Source: Mesorhizobium sp. 131-2-1 (GTDB taxonomy: Bacteria > Pseudomonadota > Alphaproteobacteria > Rhizobiales > Rhizobiaceae). From it: 64,000 nt of DNA. A program made the position numbers and the translations under genes. Under the pieces are notes generated by a model, which was not told where the DNA came from, did not search any database, and was given only the letters and a program-made list of their open reading frames with translations. Where the stretch lies: the NCBI RefSeq assembly GCF_016756535.1, contig NZ_AP023247.1, positions 4,526,501 to 4,590,500 of the forward strand, given 5' to 3'. Positions 59,975 through 64,000 of the stretch are shown here, in pieces (the stretch's first letter is position 1; every line of letters begins with the position of its first letter).

Positions 59975-60172
59975 TAGCGCTTGTCGAAAGTCGGCTTCCA
60001 GTCGTAGGTCGCGATATCGACGTCCAGTCGAGGCCGCGCCGGGTGAAGATGCGCACGCCCTCGGCATCCCTGATGATCTGGGAGCGGTAGCCGTCGAACT
60101 TGACTTCATGAATCCAGCCATCGCCCTCGGGAGGTCCACGAGGGTAGGCATCAGAGGCTCGATGAACTCCAA
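59975..60172 (-). pseudogene. Fragment of an ATP-dependent DNA ligase D (LigD) ligase domain
   Basis: Read on the minus strand: MEFIEPLMPTLVDLP, then, after a frame slip near 60133, EGDGWIHEVKFDGYRSQIIR, DAEGVRIFTRRGLDW and a degraded end. WIHEVKFDGYR is the nucleotidyl-transfer motif I of LigD; its Lys is the adenylated residue. Only about 65 residues of a 600-plus-residue protein are present, with at least one frameshift, so it is a remnant with no function as ligase. Confidence 0.85.
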
Positions 60173-60266
60173 CCGCCCCCCGCCGGCACGCTTACGCTTA
60201 GAACGCCCCGCAACATCGAATTTGATTCAATATCGCACGGCCTTTTCCGTTCCGTTAGCTCTCGCT

Positions 60267-60294
60267 AAAAAGCCCGCCGACCGAAGCCGGCGGG
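60267..60294 (-). terminator. Strong rho-independent terminator, minus strand
   Basis: On the minus strand CCCGCCGGCTTCGGTCGGCG plus GGC forms an 8-9-bp GC stem with a TTCG-containing loop and is followed at once by TTTTT. No annotated minus-strand gene lies immediately upstream. Confidence 0.8.
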
Positions 60295-60505
60295 AGGTCT
60301 ACCGTGTCACCAGAGGTACAATCTGGCGAACAATAAACGGCTCAAGCCGGCTTATGTTTCAGCAATCCCTAAAATGTGAAACCCGCCGCCTTGACATGGC
60401 AGCGGGCCTTTCACAAGGAGACCGGAAGGATGGTGGGGCCATGCCTTCCGGCCGGCATTTCCAATGAGACGCGCCAGATTTTGTTCCCGCGCCATTTTAG
60501 GAAAA

Positions 60506-60533
60506 TTGAATATTCCAATGATCGGCCTATAAT
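60506..60533 (+). promoter_or_regulatory. Sigma-70-like promoter
   Basis: TTGAAT (60506-60511), a 16-base spacer and TATAAT (60528-60533). It would start transcription near 60541, 135 bases upstream of the small gene at 60676. Confidence 0.55.
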
Positions 60534-60675
60534 TTGCCAGCCGGCAACCCTAACCCCGTTTGCCGGTAGGCCCGGCGGTCAGACCCCGAGCCCCCGCCCA
60601 TGACCGCCGAGCCGCTGGAAATCGGCTTGGCAACGCTACGGCGGGAGTGCCGCAACAGCGAAGGGAGCCTCTCCC

Positions 60676-60879
60676 ATGGGCACGGCAGCACTGCGGCTTC
60701 GCTCGATCCGACAAGCGTTGTTGCCGCTGATGGGGTTTACCGACTGGCACGAAAGCGTCAGTGTTGAAGGCACGCCCATTTGGAAACGCTACATCGCGAG
60801 AACGGATTCATGGGAGATCCGTCCGATGACGTCCAAAGAGGAAGCCGAGGCTTTCTGGTGGTGTCGTCCGCCGTATTGA
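60676..60879 (+). CDS. Small hypothetical protein
   Basis: 67 residues from the ATG seven bases after AAGGGAG. RSIRQALLPLMGFTDWHESV and GTPIWKRYIARTDSWEIRPM look like real protein, with many aromatic residues. A promoter-like sequence is 143-170 bases upstream. No family recognised. Confidence 0.55.
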   Translation: MGTAALRLRSIRQALLPLMGFTDWHESVSVEGTPIWKRYIARTDSWEIRPMTSKEEAEAFWWCRPPY

Positions 60880-61087
60880 GCGCGAAGTGGCCTCCACATT
60901 GGCTCTCCCCGCGTCCGCGTGGTTCGCCTGCCGCGCATGGGTTTTCATTCCTACAACCAGCGAGCCGCCGCACACGGAATGGAACGTTTCACGCAATTGC
61001 CAATTGGTGGACTCGCACGGCCTGCCGGGGGTTAAATTCGCGGCAGGCGAAGGAGGGCGAAATCGCGAACAGGGAGGAATGTAATCG

Positions 61088-61288
61088 ATGGAGTACGACT
61101 ACGAGAACAATCTACCTGACGAGCAGCCTTATGAAGTCATCGCGTTTGCCAGGAAGCACGGACTGACCGTGCCGGCCGCGGATGCGGTCCTCTTCGCCAA
61201 GGGCCCGTCGCGCAAAGCGTGCGACGCCGCTGCATTGGCTTTCCTGTGCGCGGTGGCGCAATACGCCGACAGGCGCTCCCGGCACTAG
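61088..61288 (+). CDS. Small hypothetical protein
   Basis: 66 residues; GGGAGG lies nine bases before the ATG. MEYDYENNLPDEQPYEVIAF leads to ARKHGLTVPAADAVLFAKGP. The pattern suggests a conserved rhizobial small protein with one helix pair. Function unknown. Confidence 0.65.
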   Translation: MEYDYENNLPDEQPYEVIAFARKHGLTVPAADAVLFAKGPSRKACDAAALAFLCAVAQYADRRSRH

Positions 61289-61356
61289 AGGAATGGCGCA
61301 TGGGCGTGGCGAAGACCTGTCTCGCCACGCAAGTGCCGCCGGCTCCGTGCCGGCCG

Positions 61357-61431
61357 TTACCTCAGGCCAAGAAAACTCAATATCGCGATGACGATGACCA
61401 CGGCTCCAACCAGCCAGATGATGTTGTTCAT
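61357..61431 (-). CDS. 24-residue membrane peptide
   Basis: MNNIIWLVGAVVIVIAILSF, ending LGLR, after a clear AAGGAGCACGTC ribosome binding site. Almost the whole chain is one membrane helix with an Arg at the C-terminus. Peptides of this form occur widely in alphaproteobacteria as tiny conserved membrane proteins. Too short for most gene finders. Confidence 0.75.
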   Translation of the reverse strand: MNNIIWLVGAVVIVIAILSFLGLR

Positions 61432-61997
61432 GACGTGCTCCTTCGCAAAGATGGGTGCTGGAAGGACAACATGAGCGACAGCTAAAGGTTCCGGTCGCAG
61501 GTGCGCCAAGGCGCCGAGGAGAAGGCGGCGCCGCGCCGTTGCAACAAAACGGCTTCGCAATCGTTTTTCATTCGCCAGATGCACTCTGGCTACTCCAAAC
61601 CTCCTCCCGCCGGCAGGGCCGGCGGGTCTTTTCGTTGGCTTGGCCGGAATGCCATGCCGTCGATTTCGATCCGGTCGATTTCGATCCGAAGACGGACGAC
61701 GACGATGCCCTTCGCAGGGGGCGGCCCAGCGGACTCGGGGGGCGGGCCGCTGAGCCTGACCAACGCCGTTTTTTCGAGGGGGGGATAGCCGCTGGCTGGC
61801 TACGCACTATAGCCGATTTTATTAGCCTTAGCTAATTTGCGTGCGATCCGGCGCAGAGCCTGCCCAGGGGCGATCCCTCGATGCGCGGCGGCGCGAGATC
61901 GAGTCGCGCTATTGGATGCAGAAGACGCCACGGCGTAACGGAAATTGCTGCGAACCACATACGCCACACACGGCGGCGCATGTGGTCAGCCTGGCGT
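61432..61997. other. 566-bp gap without a supported gene
   Basis: Contains the plus-strand terminator at 61606 and frames that overlap one another without binding sites. A direct repeat TCGATTTCGATCCG / GTCGATTTCGATCCGAAG occurs near 61661 and 61673. Nothing else seen. Confidence 0.55.
61606..61632 (+). terminator. Rho-independent terminator
   Basis: CCCGCCGGCAGGGCCGGCGGG gives an 8-bp stem and a short loop, followed by TCTTTT. It would end transcripts coming from the small plus-strand genes upstream. Confidence 0.75.
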
Positions 61998-62252
61998 TCA
62001 GCCTTTGCCCGCCTTCGGCTTGGCTGCCTTTGGCTTGGCGGCGGCCGGCTTTGCCGTCTTGGCGGCGGCGGCTTTGCTAGGCTTGGCGGCAGCCTTCTTC
62101 GGCGCCGCCTTCTTCTTCGGCTTGGCGGCCTCACCATCGATCTCGGCCGTGGCCTGGTCCCAATGCTGCATGTCCGCGCCTTCAGGCCGGCCGGCCTGTT
62201 CCCAGATCGCGTGTGCCCGCTGGCGAATGCGTTCCTGCCTGTCGTCCGTCAC
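61998..62252 (-). CDS. DUF2934 protein with histone H1-like Lys/Ala tail
   Basis: 84 residues from GTG 62252, six bases after GGAGG. The first 40 residues (TDDRQERIRQRAHAIWEQAG, RPEGADMQHW) are the DUF2934 motif. The last 40 consist of K-P-A-A-K repeats (APKKAAAKPSKAAAAKTAKP, AAAKPKAAKPKAGKG). Such lysine-rich tails bind DNA or RNA non-specifically. This type is common in rhizobia. Confidence 0.85.
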   Translation of the reverse strand: MTDDRQERIRQRAHAIWEQAGRPEGADMQHWDQATAEIDGEAAKPKKKAAPKKAAAKPSKAAAAKTAKPAAAKPKAAKPKAGKG

Positions 62253-62437
62253 TGTTGCCTCCGTGCTGGGTCCAATCGGTGGGTCCAAATCCCCGGCAAA
62301 GATTAGCCGAAATTTGAGCCGGCGTCTTGGGTGGAGAGCGAGACAGGTGCTCAGTTGACGAATGGGGCAGTCGAAGTCCTTCGCAACGAGTCGGTTGTAT
62401 GAGATAATCGTGCCGCAGGCCGCATTTGAGGCGGCAG

Positions 62438-62650
62438 ATGCCAACGCATGGCCACGGCGGAATATATGAACCCGCTGATCTGGACTTGATCCAGCGGGTG
62501 TTCGACAAGCTGTGCGCCGAGCGCCGTCTCGCCCTGAAAGACAAGGAACAGAGGGAAGCGCTCGCGGAAGACGTCTTCAGCGTTTTCCAAATCGGTGTGA
62601 CGGACGAAACGGAACTGTGGCGAGCGCTTTCGAAGCGTCGCAGGGCCTAG
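62438..62650 (+). CDS. Small conserved hypothetical protein
   Basis: 70 residues from ATG 62438 (GAGGCGGC upstream; TTG 62426 is possible). YEPADLDLIQRVFDKLCAER, then LALKDKEQREALAEDVFSVF and DETELWRALSKRRRA, form three helices. It looks like a small rhizobial family of unknown function; no operon. Confidence 0.7.
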   Translation: MPTHGHGGIYEPADLDLIQRVFDKLCAERRLALKDKEQREALAEDVFSVFQIGVTDETELWRALSKRRRA

Positions 62651-62653
62651 CTC

Positions 62654-62863
62654 CTACTCGGCCAGGACGGCGACGCCCAGCAAGGCCGCCTTCTTGGTGA
62701 TCAGGCCGGCGAGATCGGCATCCGAACGCTCGGTGCCGGTGCGCCGGCGCAGCTCGTCGATCGCATCCTTCATCGACAGCAATCCGGTACCCCGCTCGGC
62801 CAGCAGCTTGTCGCAACAAGCCGCCACATTCTCTGAGTTTCGGGTCTCGACATGCGGCAACAT
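62654..62863 (-). CDS. Small hypothetical protein
   Basis: 69 residues after AAGGAG. MLPHVETRNSENVAACCDKL, then GTGLLSMKDAIDELRRRTGT and ITKKAALLGVAVLAE. Two adjacent Cys in the first helix. It converges on the gene at 62438 with three bases between stops. Unknown function. Confidence 0.7.
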   Translation of the reverse strand: MLPHVETRNSENVAACCDKLLAERGTGLLSMKDAIDELRRRTGTERSDADLAGLITKKAALLGVAVLAE

Positions 62864-62971
62864 GGACGTGCTCCTTTCCCACCCAAAACCCCTCGCCCCG
62901 CCGCTTCGCCAGGGAAGCGGCGGGGCCGTCATGCTTAGCCGGATCCGGCCATCACTCGATGACCTAGGTTA

Positions 62972-63271
62972 TCACTCGATAACCTCGACAACCCGGCGCG
63001 TGCCGGGATCGACCAGCACTGTGTGGTCACCGACGACCGTGTATCTGTACTGGGTGTCGGGAACCTCCCGCAGCTCGACCGTATCAGGCAAGGTCGAGCC
63101 GACATTGAGCTCGACGCCCAGAAGGTTGATCGAGGCCAGCGGGTGCTTGTGAACGTATTCGCGGATGACGGTGCGCTGCTCGGGCGTCACGATCACTTGA
63201 TCCGCGACGGCCGCGCCGATGCCGGCAATCATCGCCAGGCCGGCGACAGCAGGAATAAGGGCGATTTTCAT
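62972..63271 (-). CDS. DUF1236 periplasmic protein
   Basis: 99 residues after AGGAGG. Signal peptide MKIALIPAVAGLAMIAGIGA, cleaved near VAD. Then VTPEQRTVIREYVHKHPLAS and ELREVPDTQYRYTVVGDHTV, which match DUF1236, a short rhizobial periplasmic domain. The VDPGTRRVVEVIE end is also typical. Full length for single-domain members. Confidence 0.88.
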   Translation of the reverse strand: MKIALIPAVAGLAMIAGIGAAVADQVIVTPEQRTVIREYVHKHPLASINLLGVELNVGSTLPDTVELREVPDTQYRYTVVGDHTVLVDPGTRRVVEVIE

Positions 63272-63470
63272 GTCTGCCTCCTGTTGGTTGGTTGCGAGCG
63301 TCGCCGCCTCCGCGGCCTGCGGAAGCATGAGAGTTCGAATTGGCGGGCTCTCAAAGGCAAACGCCGCGGCATGGCTCTTGTTCCGCTGGCGGGCACGAAT
63401 TGATCCATGCCGGAACCCTGCCGCCATGCGCCGCATTGAAGGCGAATGATTCACAAGCGGAGGCGCGAAA

Positions 63471-63800
63471 ATGATTGAGGACATGCCATTCGACCCGCCG
63501 GTCGCCATCGCCGTTGGCGCCGGCTTCAGGCGCGACATCGCATCGCTGGCGCAAATGCAGAATTTCCTGAAGGAATGGCCGCTGGCCGAGAACGACGCGC
63601 TCCACGCCAAGGCGCTCGGCGCCTGCGAGGCGGCACGAGCCGGAGACGCAACCCTGGCGCAGACACGGCGCGCCTTCATGGCCTTCGCCAGGGCGGCCGG
63701 CATCATCTGGACAGGCATCGATCCGGTGACGACGCTGCGCCGGGCCAGGGTCAGGACGATGCGCGCCACGCACGCCGGGCGCGACCGACACCCGCGCTGA
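63471..63800 (+). CDS. DUF982 family protein
   Basis: 109 residues after GCGGAGG. The DUF982 pattern is present: FDPPVAIAVGAGFRRDIASL and then FLKEWPLAENDALHAKALGA, CEAARAGDATLAQTRRAFMA. The usual length is 80-100; the last 20 residues are basic and probably unstructured. DUF982 genes are numerous in Mesorhizobium, function unknown. Confidence 0.85.
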   Translation: MIEDMPFDPPVAIAVGAGFRRDIASLAQMQNFLKEWPLAENDALHAKALGACEAARAGDATLAQTRRAFMAFARAAGIIWTGIDPVTTLRRARVRTMRATHAGRDRHPR

Positions 63801-63809
63801 CCTTCATCG

Positions 63810-64000
63810 CTATTGCTTGGGCTGCGGCGGCAACTCGCCTGGCCTGATCACCGGCATGTTGCCTTGCTCGGGCGCCGGCTGGGCCATGCCCTGGTCGCCG
63901 GTCGGCGGCGGCTGCAGCACACCGCCGCAAGGTTTGAGCTTGCCGGTGAGTCCATTGTCCGTGCCGGTGTCGGCGGCCGGCTTCTGGTCGGCACTGCCTG
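63810..64000 (-). CDS. C-terminal part of a Pro-rich exported hypothetical protein (5' end outside window)
   Basis: The frame is open to the window edge; about 63 residues are visible, with TAG at 63810. NGLTGKLKPCGGVLQPPPTG and NMPVIRPGELPPQPKQ show a Pro/Gly/Gln-rich tail with one Cys, the form of a small periplasmic or lipoprotein-like rhizobial protein. Start and signal are outside. It lies ten bases from the DUF982 stop and converges with it. Confidence 0.6.
   Translation of the reverse strand, partial: GSADQKPAADTGTDNGLTGKLKPCGGVLQPPPTGDQGMAQPAPEQGNMPVIRPGELPPQPKQ

Larger units (their letters stand above)
60173..60675. other. 503-bp gap with terminator hairpins and a promoter
   Basis: No gene seen. 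It holds a strong minus-strand terminator (60267-60294), a second GC hairpin near 60382-60408 and a sigma-70-like promoter on the plus strand (60506-60533). A minus-strand transcript that would need this terminator has no visible gene, so a small RNA is possible. Confidence 0.55.

Overview
The window is GC-rich DNA from an alphaproteobacterium, most likely a Mesorhizobium or close relative (Hyphomicrobiales). The case rests on gene content: DUF1127, DUF982, DUF2934 and DUF1236 small proteins, a slipin-nfeD pair, an RopA-type porin motif, LysR and EamA families, many small rhizobial hypotheticals, and two families of palindromic intergenic repeats (CTCCCC..GGGGAG types) typical of these genomes. 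I see no tRNA, rRNA, CRISPR array or replication origin. The only complete insertion sequence is one IS5-family element.

Layout. 1-6.7 kb: the end of a molybdopterin hydroxylase subunit, a SnoaL-like protein, an MDR dehydrogenase with a divergent LysR gene, a secreted hypothetical, and two nearly identical ChaC-type gamma-glutamylcyclotransferase genes in an 814-bp direct duplication. 6.7-9.4 kb: slipin/nfeD and a DUF1127 gene. 9.5-14.5 kb: OsmC, then a tightly packed operon of two flavoproteins, a MaoC hydratase and an MFS transporter. 14.5-19.8 kb: a SARP-type regulator fused to an alpha/beta hydrolase, and a winged-helix/TolB-like/TPR regulator next to a methyltransferase. 20.9-26.7 kb: a six-gene overlapping operon resembling E. 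coli ynbABCD (CDP-alcohol phosphotransferase, hydrolase-methyltransferase, PAP2 phosphatase, small membrane protein, acyltransferase, CdsA), a probable envelope lipid pathway. 27-32.7 kb: small hypotheticals, an AI-2E family permease with an unusual C-terminal domain, a cupin and a PhnA-like protein. 32.7-33.8 kb: the IS, inserted in a palindromic repeat. 34-42.6 kb: an acyltransferase-3/SGNH protein, a HAD dehalogenase with EamA and LysR genes, pcm, two Tyr/His-rich secreted paralogues, and a frameshifted DUF763 gene with a deleted relic copy beside it.

44.1-47 kb appears to be a small regulatory locus. A LexA/CI-like S24 repressor is divergent from a minus-strand set (43-aa heptad-repeat peptide, 112-aa protein, GcrA-like protein, DUF6456-like protein) across a CGTAC-N5-GTACG palindrome. 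The same palindrome recurs 10 kb away, upstream of a 116-aa gene. The GcrA-like gene carries one of the palindromic repeats in frame. 47.8-52.6 kb holds two large TPR proteins and a third exported protein. 52.6-56.3 kb is a thiamine-precursor operon (TPP riboswitch, YkoF-like protein, ABC permease, ATPase, frameshifted substrate-binding protein). 56.9-57.9 kb holds two tandem mini outer-membrane proteins that join a porin-like N-terminus to a YadA-like anchor. 58-64 kb is gene-poor, with small rhizobial proteins (one of 24 aa), a DNA ligase D fragment and several terminator hairpins.

Gene calls come from reading the translations, motifs, ribosome binding sites and overlaps. No database search was possible, so family names are pattern recognition, and functions of the lipid, flavoprotein and repressor loci are inference.
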